Source: Hyaloscypha bicolor E
Lineage: Eukaryota > Ascomycota > Leotiomycetes > Helotiales > Hyaloscyphaceae
Assembly (NCBI RefSeq): GCF_002865645.1
Contig: NW_020194610.1
Location: forward strand, 124,001 to 188,000
Direction of reading: 5' to 3'
Length of the DNA stretch: 64,000 nt
Position numbers and translations under genes: made by a program. Below are positions 34,020 through 45,070 of this stretch, one piece after another. The number at the start of each line of letters is the position of its first letter. The stretch's first letter is position 1. The notes under the pieces were generated by a model. The model was given only the letters and a program-made list of their open reading frames with translations. It did no database searches and was not told the origin of the DNA.

Positions 34020-35326
34020 TAGCTGGTTAACCCGTGTACTTTGCCGGGTGAGGTGACAGGGGTTCAAAGTAACCATTTTCAAAGTAACCAGATGAGATTT
34101 TCGTCAGACATCAACTTTCCGTCTATATAGCACAGCGAACAGGACACAGCAAAGCTGTATTCTATTCGCTATATATTAACTATGTCTTTATAGTAAATAA
34201 CCCAAATACTATTTTCTAACTATATTAAAACCATTTCTAAAATGTTCTCAAGCGGGAGGCTTTCACCGCCTCCCGGACCCCTGGCAAACCCTAACTTATC
34301 TGTTATAAAAGTATTATAGAACTGGTTCTATCTTGAGGTTAAAAAGTCGATTTTCTTTAAGTCAAAAATCAGGCAGAAATAACCCGGTGGGTCCTCAATA
34401 ATCCTCATTCACACCCCTGTAACTCACCCGGTGGAGCTAGGGGTGAATAATTATATATAATCCCCACCCCATTATGGTATAATTATAAATAAAGCTCTTA
34501 ACCCCATTATACGTTATTTTATGTAGGTCCAATGGAGGTTTCGAATTGGACCAATCACAGGGCTAGAAATTAATACATGTGAGACCCACTTCTCCCACTT
34601 GCAGAATATGGGTGGGAGAAGAATAAAAGTATAACTTTAGTCCTAAAAGCATGCCATGTGACCTGTCATTTGCATTAAAAAATCCATAAATGACATATAA
34701 AATTATGCATATAATAAAGCTGACCCCATTATATATAAAATAAAGCTGACCCCGTTATATATAATATAATTATGTAAAAAAATTTCACCCCTAGGTGGAG
34801 CACACAGGTTAACCCAGTGCGCTGCTTACCGGCTTATTAGTCGAAATTGCGAATAGCCAGACATTCAATTCGTACTGCCCGGAGACTCGCGGTCCTTAAT
34901 AAAAATGCGGGCCCGAATCCAACCGGGAAGGGGGGTGGGGGGTGGTCTAGCAGCGGCCGACAAATCTCGTACAGCTCTCGTAAGCAGAAGCGCTTTGTCC
35001 TGCTTCTAGTTAGCAAGCTCTTTCTTGACCAGGTGGTCCCTTGACACCATTCAGCCCTTTCTCGGACAAAACCCATCTCATCTTGCTCCTGTACTAGATT
35101 CCTATGAAATTGACTTTGTTCTAGTGCAGTAATACGGTCATTCATTACTAAATTATCACTCGTACTCACAAACCATTTCCCTAAAGTTCAGTTAGTACGG
35201 AACTCACAAATCAGCTGCAACTCAAAATAAAGTATAAATCTCGTCTTCTTTCCCTCATTGTCATTCCCTTACTCTTTCCCTTCCCATTCACAACCCTCTC
35301 CCACTCACAACCCCTCAAAACTAAAA
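34020..35326. repeat. Repeat-rich intergenic segment upstream of secreted protein gene
   Basis: Contains two adjacent 26-bp units at 34713-34764 (motif AAAGCTGACCCC followed by TTATATATA) and a related motif near 34490-34512 (AAAGCTCTTAACCCCATTATA). GGTTAACCC occurs at about 34029 and again at about 34807. The last 150 bp before 35327 are pyrimidine- and A-rich, like a fungal 5' leader. No gene seen between 34020 and 35257. Confidence 0.55.
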
Positions 35327-35912
35327 ATGCGCACCTCAAGCCTCATCCCACTTCTATTGGCCCTGCTCCCCCTCTCCAACGCCGCAACATGCACCTCTCC
35401 AAATCAAGTCCTGCTCGTCTCCGGCCCCGACCCAATTCAAATGATGTGGTCCATCCGCGCCGTAGCCTGCAATGGCGACAACTGGTGGAAGAGCCTCAAA
35501 ATCACCTCCAATGATGGGCCATATGGCGCAGAAGCATTTACCCGTAACATGGTTTCCCAGCAAAATTGTTGGGTACGCCTTCCCCCTCCCTCCCCTCCCC
35601 CCATCCTCCCCCCAAAACAAAGGCTGATTATAGAGGGAACAGGATTCAACAGAGCAAATCATAACCCAATGCATGGGCGATCAACCGGGCAACCAATGGC
35701 CTAACTATTTTAACGGCGGCTGGTACGAATACAAATGGACGAATGAAGACGAGTACACGGAAGCTTGGTTCTGGAATATTAATAGCAGTAAGCGAGATGT
35801 TATTGAAGCGAGGGACAAAACATTTGTGAGCCAGAAGGGAGAGGTTTTTGAGGCTGATGAGGTATTGGAGTTGGATATGACGACGGGGGCTGTTACTACT
35901 GTGGCTAAGTAG
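35327..35912 (+). CDS. Small secreted protein, four cysteines (effector-like)
   Basis: Exons 35327-35572 and 35643-35912 (intron 70 bp, GTACGC...ACAG, phase 0) give 171 aa. The ATG at 35327 is preceded by AAAA and starts a clear signal peptide (polar MRTSS, then leucine/proline-rich core, probable cleavage after SNA at about residue 20). The mature part has four cysteines (in ATCTS, VACNG, QNCW, TQCM) and many tryptophans and tyrosines (NWWK, NQWPNYF, WYEYKWT, AWFW). I do not recognise the family. It could be an apoplastic effector or a surface protein. Position between RIP-mutated repeats fits effector-type compartments, but function is not shown. Confidence 0.75.
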
Positions 35913-36829
35913 ATTGGCGGCTTGGGTAGAGGGCAAGGTTGTTTGCTTTTGAAACAAGAGGGGGCTGGATAACCAGGGCGTTATTCCTTTAGAAGAGTGG
36001 AGGAAAGCCTTAGTAATGGGCGATTAGGCGAGGAAACGAAGAGTAATTGCTTCTTCTACCCCCGTGTCTTCTGCGCTACAATTGCAGTGCTTTTTGATCA
36101 CGCGGTGCATTGATGCACGTGCGAGGTTTTCAAACTTTATTTTCACCGCGCAAGGCCGTCTTTCCACTACGTCGATCGTTTGCTTTCCCAGACGGACGGA
36201 CACGGCAGCTTTAGTCACGTGCGCCTAAGCATTATTAAACGTCAACATCCCCGAAGTTGCAACACTTCGAAATACCAGCCGTTCCACCATAATCGGTCGG
36301 GGCGCTTTTATCGTTAAGTCCCCTTAGTATTCAGAGGCTCTAAATCCGTATATTCTAGCTGTTTCAAAGTATATAAAGCCGTTATTTTGATATTCTAAAG
36401 TGTTGACTTTGAATTCAGGGAACTGACACCTGAGAGTTGGACGGGATATACGTATTGGTTGGCTTGAGGTTACATACGGTATCCGCGGGTCAGATTTCTG
36501 GCTTGTGGCTCAAATGCAATCGGTACCCTCACTCCACTCGTTAATCGTTATACAACATCGAGATCCAGCTCGATAACAAAGGAGAGTTAGCCCAATGCCT
36601 CGTAAACATTCATGAATGTTCAATACCACATCATTGGATTGTTCCCTAAATTCTCTTATATATCTCAAGCATGTTTCTGGTTGTATCTCCTCTTACTTAT
36701 ATTCAGTTGAAAACCTTGGATTTCTGCCCCCTAGAGCAAATACCAATTCTTCCTCATTTCAATCTAATCGGCTATTGCCTGGAGTTTGCCATCTGTAAAC
36801 GCCTGTAATCATTCCAGGTCTATCAGGCC
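35913..36829. other. Intergenic region, no supported gene
   Basis: GC-balanced to slightly AT-rich. Contains CACGTG near 36216. Short open frames only, no domain evidence. Confidence 0.4.
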
Positions 36830-37830
36830 CTATCATAACATCGTTTCTTCGAATGGCGTTCCAACCAGGTCCTTGACCACACTGCCTCATGTCGGCATGT
36901 TCCATGCCTTTCGGCATCGCTATATACAACAGTCTCGAATTATTATTCCAATCTTCGTGACCTTCAAACGTCACGCAACTTCGTACTTCTTCAGCCTAGT
37001 ATTCTCCACGCTCGGGGGTTTCCTCTACACTGTCGCCGTTTCCCTTTTGGTTCTTGAATTGGCTAACCCTTATCAGAACAGCCCTGGCCAAGGCGGGTTT
37101 GTCCTGCATGGTCACTGGAAATCACTAATCCTATACTTCCGTCTTCATCTCCTCGCTCATGACTCCTGGAAGTTGAATGGGATCTTGGGAATGATTATCG
37201 TTGATGTAGTTGCCTTCAATTCAATAACGACTGGTCTCACACGCTAGATGAACATGCCTTTTGTATTCTTCAAAGTCTGTTCGGTGCTGATCTATGGAAT
37301 AGGGTGTCCAGCATAATCTGGGGAGTTCCATTCCCCAGCCCCTCGTCATCTCGGAGAAAGTGATAGCCGCGCTATTTTTCATCCAGGAGGTGGTCCTTTC
37401 AAGTACCTAAATCCTCTACACTCGCAAGATGCTCAAGCCAGGCGAGACCCTCCAAAAGCAACGCTTCCGCGGAGCGATGGTTCACCTCATCGACGCCAAT
37501 CTCTTGCTCATCGCACTAGACATCATCCTCCTCAGCCTTGAATATACTGCCATATGGGGAATCTGGTGCAGTTTCAAATTTGTCATCTACAGCACAAAGC
37601 TAAGGATGGTATTCAACCTCTTCAACCAACTTAAAATTTTAGCGACTGGCCATAGCCTCAGCCAGACTTATCTCAACATGTTTACTGACAATATATGCTT
37701 TTTGGCGAAGAACTTTATAATACCGAATACTAAGCTATTCCCGGAGGTGACTCCTGGAAGTCAGCTTCAAGGAAGTACCACACACTTCCCGAGTGCTCAA
37801 AGCAGACCGAGGGGATCTCCAAAAATCAGG
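36830..37830 (+). pseudogene. Seven-span membrane protein pseudogene (DUF7703-like)
   Basis: Segments in different frames align in family order. First GIAIYNSLELLFQ (about 36915-36955), then after a frame change IFVTFKRHATSYFFSL and the following span (about 36950-37060), then HWKSLILYFRLHLL and the next span ending TTGLTR with a TAG at about 37245. Next comes ISEKVIAALFFIQEVVLS (about 37350-37405), an in-frame TAA near 37409, and ILYTRKMLKPGE, HLIDANLLLIALDIILLSLEY and KFVIYSTKLRMVFNLFNQL (to about 37640). These are the hallmark blocks of a fungal 7TM integral membrane family of unknown function. At least one frameshift and two stops make it dead. The second half (37429-37932) remains open. 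Confidence 0.7.
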
Positions 37831-37932
37831 TTGTGGATGATGGTTTCATCCTCAGGACAACGCAGATCAATATCCAGGCTGACTAGCCTCACGGCAGTGA
37901 ACATGATGGAGATTTCGAAAGCAGATATCTGA

Positions 37933-39913
37933 AGCTTCCATTAGGACTTAGCGTTGCAAAAATGACTAAAACACCTTCTGAAGTTGAGTTTACGGTTCAT
38001 GGGGCATAGTTCTAGCTGCCTCCGTGCTGTGGTTGAGTTTCGTTCCGGTTTATTTCGTTGGCAGGATGAATGGAACTGCTTTCACTATATATATTCTATA
38101 CAATTCGTTGTAATTCACAAATGATCGAGGCTTAGAATCTTTGGTGAGGCACCAGAGGCCATAACCTTCCCATTTCCTTACGCGAACCAAAAGACCTGCT
38201 CCGGGACAAATGCTAGGTGCGTGAGACAGATTGAAGTTCAATGACGGGAGCTTACTCAACCTATTATTTTCGTTCGTTATGCGTTACCACTAAAAGTAAA
38301 AGGTGATTTAATTCATGAGGGAGTGACCATGGCGCACTTAACCACCTCACACCAAGATTCCAAACCGCATCCACATAGCTCCTCGAATCCGATCCCAGAG
38401 CACCCTATTCTCAATCATACACATCAATTGAAATTAATCCATCCTTGGGCCCAAAATTTGAATAAATAAATAAATAAAAACAAAAAACATTTGATAGAGC
38501 GACGCAAGTCCAAGTTATCCAGTACCAGCTCCGTCCCCAAGAAATGTCTATCCAAATCACATTTGCTTCTCTTCAAAGAGCAAGCAAGAATGAAGGTACC
38601 TTTCCTGTGCTGCCGAACTGATTTGAGGGAATTCGAGAGATCGAGGGTCGAAGACGTAGTCAGACTTCTCAGCTTCAAGATGCGGAAAAGTCGCCTACAT
38701 AACCGTACACCAGCCAAGGCCCGGCCTGCCTCTATTGCGCGGAGCCAAATTTCTTTTCTTATTGGCTGCAATTACCGCTACGAGGTCACGTTTGTTGTAG
38801 TCAACCTCCTCGTAAGATGTTATCCTGCAGATATTACGACTCTCATTAGCTTCTAATCTAGGTCGAGATTCGGAATAACAGAGTTAGGGAAGGGAATGCG
38901 ACACACGGGGCTACTTCCTCTCCGGTAGATAGAACGAGACTTGAGAGGGCGAGGGGGGCGATGGCAATGTATATAGTGGTAACGATGGTCATGAAATGCA
39001 TATTGGCTCGCGAAAAGATGACGGCAAAGTGTCGTTGCTGCTAAAAATTGGTTTCGATTTGGGTGGTCTGAAAACGGATCTTTTGGTAATTTATTTTTCT
39101 CTCTTTTTTCCCTTTTGTTGGTTGGATTGAAGCGACCAGAGCAGATTGAGAAGAGGTGATGAGGCGAAAGAGATGGGAGATCTTTATTAAATGGTCTTCG
39201 TCAAGTAGTAAATGTAGGTGATTGCTGTACGGTATGGAACGGACAATTCCGATTAATTCGGTATTTTTCCTTTTTTTAGACTATATTTGCCAGCATGCCG
39301 GTCCGATTCAATACGTAGCATCAACTGAATGCACCTTTCCGCCTCAGCAGAGAAAAAGTCCAGGTTATAACTGGGCTCTCTCTTCCATGCTAGCCAGTGT
39401 AGAGCAAATTCTCTGATCTATCGTGGAGCACGAGAATAAAAATGACTCGATATTTCGGAAGTCCCGAGATTCCGGAGTTTTGGAGAACCACCGTAGACTC
39501 GCACTCTCCAGACGCTGTGTAAATCGATCACCGTGCTTTGCTACCAACCCATTTCCAGGTACGATCGGAGGTCACTTTGTTCCACGAGATCGTTCCAAAG
39601 CTCTGGTGACTTTCCTCGTGTTCAAAATGGGGACACGGGCATGAAACATAGAAGGTAATTATCTTGCAGGTGGTACAAATGTCGGAGGTCGCCGTTGGAG
39701 TCGAGCGATATCTGGTAACCTGGTTCCGGTGTGACAGAAGTTTCTTCGTAATGGCACTTAATTTTATCCTTGATGAGACCTTGCTAGACGGAGAGAAGAG
39801 GAGGATTTAGCCCTGACGATGAGTAAGATAAAAGGGAGGAGAGAGGTTCTCTTTCAAAGCTGCGACTATTGGTCACTTGATTCATTTTTTCGGAGTTTCA
39901 AATATCCTCCTTC
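37933..39913. other. 2-kb intergenic region, no supported gene
   Basis: Open frames near 38.0-38.3 and 38.4-38.9 kb overlap on both strands and carry no recognisable domain. A TAAA run of simple repeat occurs near 38460-38480. The last hundreds of bases serve as 5' region for the secreted-protein gene at 39914. Confidence 0.4.
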
Positions 39914-40329
39914 ATGAAGCTCAATAATAGCTTCCTCAGAACCATCCTTCCAGCAAGTACCCTCTTCCTACCGGCCTTAGGCGCTCCTCAAGGATTACCT
40001 GCAGCGCTTCCGTTCGTCTCTCTCAAATAATCCTATTTTATTTCCTTCTACTAACATTCCTAAGGCTCCTCGTAGGCTTATATCCCCAGGTCAAGTACGG
40101 CGGAGGCACATACTACGCTGCGAGTGGACCATACTCCACCTGTCTCAGCATCCCAACGAACCTCCAGACCGTTATCCAGTCGGTCAAACTCCGACCGAAC
40201 GTCAAGCAATGTACCTTTTATGGCAACGCGGACTGCACGAAAGTGAAGGGAAAATACGAGACGCATAGGAAAGATCAGCCGGGTGTTACTTTATCTCCTA
40301 TCTTGACTATCAAATGTACCAAAGGTTGA
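39914..40329 (+). CDS. Small secreted protein, four cysteines (113 aa)
   Basis: Proposed exons 39914-40015 and 40090-40329. The ATG opens a signal peptide (MKLNNSFLRTILPAS then a leucine-rich core, probable cleavage near LGA). The second exon reads VKYGGGTYYAASGPYSTCLS ... NVKQCTFYGNADCTKVKG ... LTIKCTKG. The CTFYGNADC block and spacing recall fungal small secreted proteins with a C-x-FY-x-D/N-x-DC motif. The 3' splice (CCCAG, with CTAAC upstream) is good. The donor (GTCTCT) is weak; an alternative donor a few bases upstream (GTTCGT) would change the junction. Mature length of about 90 aa with four cysteines suggests an effector-like or antimicrobial-like role, by inference only. It borders the large AT block at 40.7 kb. 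Confidence 0.6.
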
Positions 40330-42142
40330 AGTCATTTGCTGGATTAAAAAGATAGGCTTTGTGGGCTTTGCTGAGCTTTGAATTAGGATTGGAGACTGAT
40401 TTTCGAAACATGTTCTTAAGATAACAAATTGTAATCCCCACATTTGATGAGGGACTCATTCAATTCATCTCGAATCCTTCCCACTCAGGGACGTCAGACA
40501 CATTGGTAATGGAATTCAAAATGCGCAAGCAACACGTACCGCTGCATGCAAGAGCTGCAGTCTTGCCATACAAGTTGCGGGCTTTGGTGGTATTGCTGTT
40601 CCTTCACATCTCGCTTAGAAAAGGGGGGAATATGTAAAATGATGCCCCTCCGGGTGTCGATTGGGGTGTCGATTTGGGGCCAAGGTATTTAGAGACCTTA
40701 AGTCAGTATATCAAAAAAAAAATCAAGGCTAGTTAATTATAGTTGACTATGATTTGATTCAGTAAATTTTGACTTGATTTGATTTAATTATAATTAACTA
40801 TAATTATTATATAATACTAAAAAAACTTGAATTTCTTAAATAATTTAAAAGATTATTAAATAACTAATAGCTATATTAATAAGATATAAACAAAACTTAT
40901 AAAATATATATAAGAGTATAAAGCTAGTCTAAATCGGGTATAAAAACCTAGTTATTCTTTTTAGAAACCTCTTTTTTATTCCTATTTTCTGCTTTTTTTA
41001 TTTCTTTTTATTTTAAGAAATATTAAAATTAATTAAAGATTATTAAGGCATTTTCGAATATATCGAGTAAAATAAATAAGTATATAATTAAAAGCTTCTT
41101 AATTAGAGCTATAATTATTAAGATATTTATTTATAAAATAAGAAAAAAAGAAAATAACTTAAGGAAAATTACTTATTTATATATAAAACCTATAATAGTA
41201 CTAGCTAGGAGCCATATAGAAATAGCTATTATATGACTGGTTTCATCTAGCTAGCCGGCATTTTAGTAGTTTTAGCTAATATTTCTCTTTTTTTATTTCC
41301 TTTCCTTTTCTCTCTCTCTTTTTTTTTTTTTAGCTTAGTATAATATAATAGCGGGATTAAGGTAATAACCAGGGCTTAAAGATCCAAGAATCTTATATAT
41401 TAAAAATACTAAGCTAAAAAGAAAAAAGAAAGAAAGAGAGAGAAAGAAAGGAAATAAAAGAAAAGAAATACTAGCTAAAACTACTAAAATGCCGGCTAGC
41501 TAAGTAAAATCAGTTATATAATAGCTATTTTCATATGGCCCCTAACTAGTACTATTATACTAATTTAGTAAAGAATACCTTAAATAATACCGGATATAGG
41601 CTAGTCTAAGCCTTATTTTAGCCTTATTTCGCTTTTTTAATCTCCGAATATATATATATATATAATTATGTAACTAACTAATTAGCTATAGTTAATTATA
41701 GTTAATTATAATTAATTATATTTAGATTTAATTTAATTTAGAAATAATAATTCAATTAAGTTAAATTATTTAATATATTGCCTTAAATAAGCTCTTTTAA
41801 TATAAGTATAAGCTAGTATTTTATAAGGCTTATAATATAATTACATGCCTTTAAACTTATAATAAAAATATTTCTTAAAATAAAAATTTAATTTAAAGGC
41901 ATTTATATATAAATTATTTAAGTTCTAGTTTTAAAGCCTTTTAAAGCCTTATAAATTAAGGGCTTATAAGTCTCTTATATCTGATTTTAGAGACTTATTT
42001 ACTAAAGTTCTAGGCTTTTTTAAGTTTATTTTTTAGTTATAAAATATTTATTTTATAATTATTTTAATTTAAAAAACAAGTATTAATATTAGTTTATTAG
42101 TAATATATAATACTATTATATAAATATAGAAATACTAGTTAC
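40330..42142. other. Gene-free region: intergenic tail then AT-rich block
   Basis: Balanced to about 40680, then strongly AT-rich up to retrotransposon 2. It contains the foldback element at 41191-41559. No coding content. Confidence 0.55.
41191..41559. repeat. Foldback (long inverted repeat) element, copy B
   Basis: 369 bp. The left arm (41191 to about 41341, starting tataatagtactag) reappears inverted as the right arm (about 41402-41559, ending ctagtactattata). Shared internal blocks are the GCCATAT block, ATAGCTATTATAT, GCTAGCCGGCATTTTAGTAG, TTTTAGCTA and a long C/T (or A/G) tract. A core of about 60 bp (AGCGGGATTAAGG ... CAAGAATC) separates the arms. Arms of about 150 bp make this a strong hairpin. 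No coding capacity. Related copies are at 2594-2800 and 48276-48420. Confidence 0.88.
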
Positions 42143-42402
42143 TATTACGAGTATAAGATCTAGGGCCTAGAAGGCATAGTTAGACTATTTCTATTTTAAT
42201 AATTCAAAGCTAAAGAGAGAAGAGAATCCCAAAGAAGCCTCGGATCTAAATAATCGCAAGCTATATACGGGCCCACGTACTAGCTTAAGCTCGGAGTCAC
42301 GTATAATAATTAGGTAACTATAAATACCTCGCTCAGATACTAGATGCCTCTCTAGCTCTAGTCTAACCCCTACTAGTACCATATATTATAATAACTGTAA
42401 TA
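42143..42402 (-). repeat. 3' LTR of retrotransposon 2
   Basis: 260 bp aligning with 48011-48270. It retains C or G at many sites where the right copy has T or A (for example the CCCACGTACTAG segment against CCTATATACTAG), though it also carries mutations of its own at the termini. Confidence 0.88.
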
Positions 42403-44979
42403 TTACCCCTCTTTCTCGAAATAAGCTTATTTCCGAGCTTTGAAAGTCTCTATTAAATTTCCAAGTTATAGGTCACATATTAAAGGCCAGGGCCTTTTAT
42501 ATATAACTTTAAAGAATTTCCGTTTATATTATATGGTTTCGGTAATATATTATTCTTGATATAGTCTAACTAATAAAGGAGATTCTGGGGTAGTCTTGGC
42601 TATTTGGGGTTCTTATTATAGAAGCTCTAAAAAGCTAGGGCACTATTACTTAATAAGAAAGCGGGATACTACTTCGGATCTGGGTCCTATTCTTTTTACT
42701 AGACTTAGTACTTTAGCTTCCTATAAAGTAGTTTTATTACTTATATTTCTTGAACTTCGTACTCCGTTTCCCTGTCTTATAGTTCTAATAGCAGAGGCTC
42801 CGGATTTGCTTATCCGGGAAGGGAATTGCCTAGATCTTTATATAGCTTCTCTATATAAAATACCGGATATATTCTTATTAATTCCGGAAGCTTAAGCCTA
42901 AAGAAATATCTTACTTATTCCAGGATTTCATATAGTTCTTCTATTTAGTAAGCTAGCTTGCGGCTCGGATAATTATTTTTCTAGTATTTAGTAATAATCT
43001 ATACCTTATCTCTTATTCCGAAATCTATTAGTTAGTAGTACTTATTAGCTTGAGTAATATAGTATTCTTATACTTATATTATATTCTCCTATATTTTTTG
43101 CCATAATTTATAGAGCCATATTACTAGGGCCTTTACCTCCTATTTATTTAGCTCTTCCTTTAGGGTACCTAATTATACTTGGGTTTCCTAATTAAATAAT
43201 ATCCGTAGTTTATAGCCCTTTTCTATAAGAAACGGGAATTAGCCTATAATCTCGTAAACCAGAGCTACCTACTAGTAGTTAATTATTACTACCTATTTAT
43301 TCTAATTATCCTAGTAATAATTTATATAGGGATATAGCTATTAGTTAAAGTACTAGTTAATAATTTCCGTCTGGCTATTAGTTTGGGGATAATTAGTAGT
43401 TAATAACTTGAGCTTTATACTAATATACTTATAGAACTCGCTTTAGAAATCCGATATAAACTAGGGGCCTTAATTAGATACTATAGTCTCCGGAATACTA
43501 ACTTGGCGAACTATATAAGTAAGGAATAGGGGTACTAACTCTTTAGCTATTACTATATTTCGGACAGGAATTATAATAGGGCACTTATCTAGGCAATTAA
43601 TAAAGATTACTACTATATTATACTTATTCCTATTCTCTAGGTACTTCTTGAAATCCACTAATATATACTATTAGGGGCAGTTAGGGACTAGTAATAGATA
43701 TAAGAGCCCTGGCTTCTTATTTCTGGAGACGTGGGATTATTAGTAGGTATAGTAGTTGTCCTTATACTAATTAATATCTATATCTTGGCCTGGCTAGTAA
43801 TAGCGGGCCTAAAGAAGCTATTAAAGCTTGGCTTGTCCTAGATATCCTATTAGGGGCTATGTATATGCCTCCTAAATAAGGATAATATATAAGGGTATCT
43901 CGGGTATTATTATACTATTAGATATAAATAGTTTGCCATATTATAAGAGGAGGCCGTCTTATAGTATCCAAGTGCCTTTCTTCTTATTTCTTGTCTTATC
44001 CTATAGCTTTTCTAGCTCCGGTAACTCTCGGTTCTCGCTTAATAGCTTATCTACTAGCTAGATATTATTATACTGGGTTTCTTCCTGAGCCGGGCTTATA
44101 AAGGCCTTAATTAGGGCTAATTAGAGATCCCGTATAATATTATTATTAATTTTTTATTATAGGAGGAGAATTTGGGTTTAATAGGCTACTATTACCTTAT
44201 CCTGGGCAGTTATATTCTCGTATTTCCTATTTAGGATATCCGCTCATTTATTTAACTTACCTATCTAATATATAAGCTTAAAATAGTAATAGGAAAGGTA
44301 TTTTGCCTAGTAAGCTTGTCTTACTAAGAGCTTCTTTATAGTTATAAAGTACTCGAGGGCTCGGTAGTCTAAGTAAATTATAAAGGATGCCTCCTATAGG
44401 CCTTTTAGCTCCGCTTACTATTTAGTTAAAAAGAGAATAATAATAAGTATTTCTTTATTATAGATATTATAGTTTAGCTCTACTAATTATATAGTCTTAG
44501 AGAAGAATACTACCGGATACTAGAGTTCTATCTAGGGGTCTTACTATAAGAGAATACTAGCTATAACTTTATTTAATATATCTGTCTTAACTATAATAGA
44601 GAGATTCGGGTTATAGTAGTATAAAATTAGTACCGAGAGTATAGCTTGCTTTAGTTTAGTAAAACCTTCTTAATACTAATTTATTTACTTAAATAGAACT
44701 CCCTTATATATTAGAGCTATTAGGGGCTTTACTATATGGCTATATTCCATAATAAAATACTAATAAAAGTTATAAAAACCTAGAAAGCCTTATATTTCTT
44801 TAATTATCTTTAGTAATTACTAGTCCTTAATAACTACTATCTTATCTGGATCTATTTTAATACCTCTAGTAAAGATAATAAAGCCTAGGTACTTTATATA
44901 AATAACCTTAAACTCTAATTTCTTAATATTTACTTAGAGGCCAGTATCCTATAATTACTAAAGAATCTTTTATATATAA

Positions 44980-45070
44980 TCTTTATATTCTAGGGAATTA
45001 TCCAAGTAAATTAGAATATTATTTAAATAAGCTATATAAAAGATATTAAGGCAATTAAAGAGAATATTAT
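44980..45070 (-). pseudogene. Reverse transcriptase catalytic box of retrotransposon 2
   Basis: Minus-strand reading gives FYIAYLNNILIYLDNS. Compared with the gypsy consensus YLDDILIYS, both aspartates are asparagine, consistent with G-to-A change. Surrounding blocks are decayed and interrupted by stops. Confidence 0.85.

Noticed and set aside
38424..38856. Opposed frames of 115 and 121 codons
   Set aside because: Same stretch read on both strands, with lysine/arginine- or leucine-rich low-information content and no family match.
42596..42895. 99-codon frame inside retrotransposon 2
   Set aside because: On the opposite strand to the element's pol and within RIP-mutated DNA; no matching domain.
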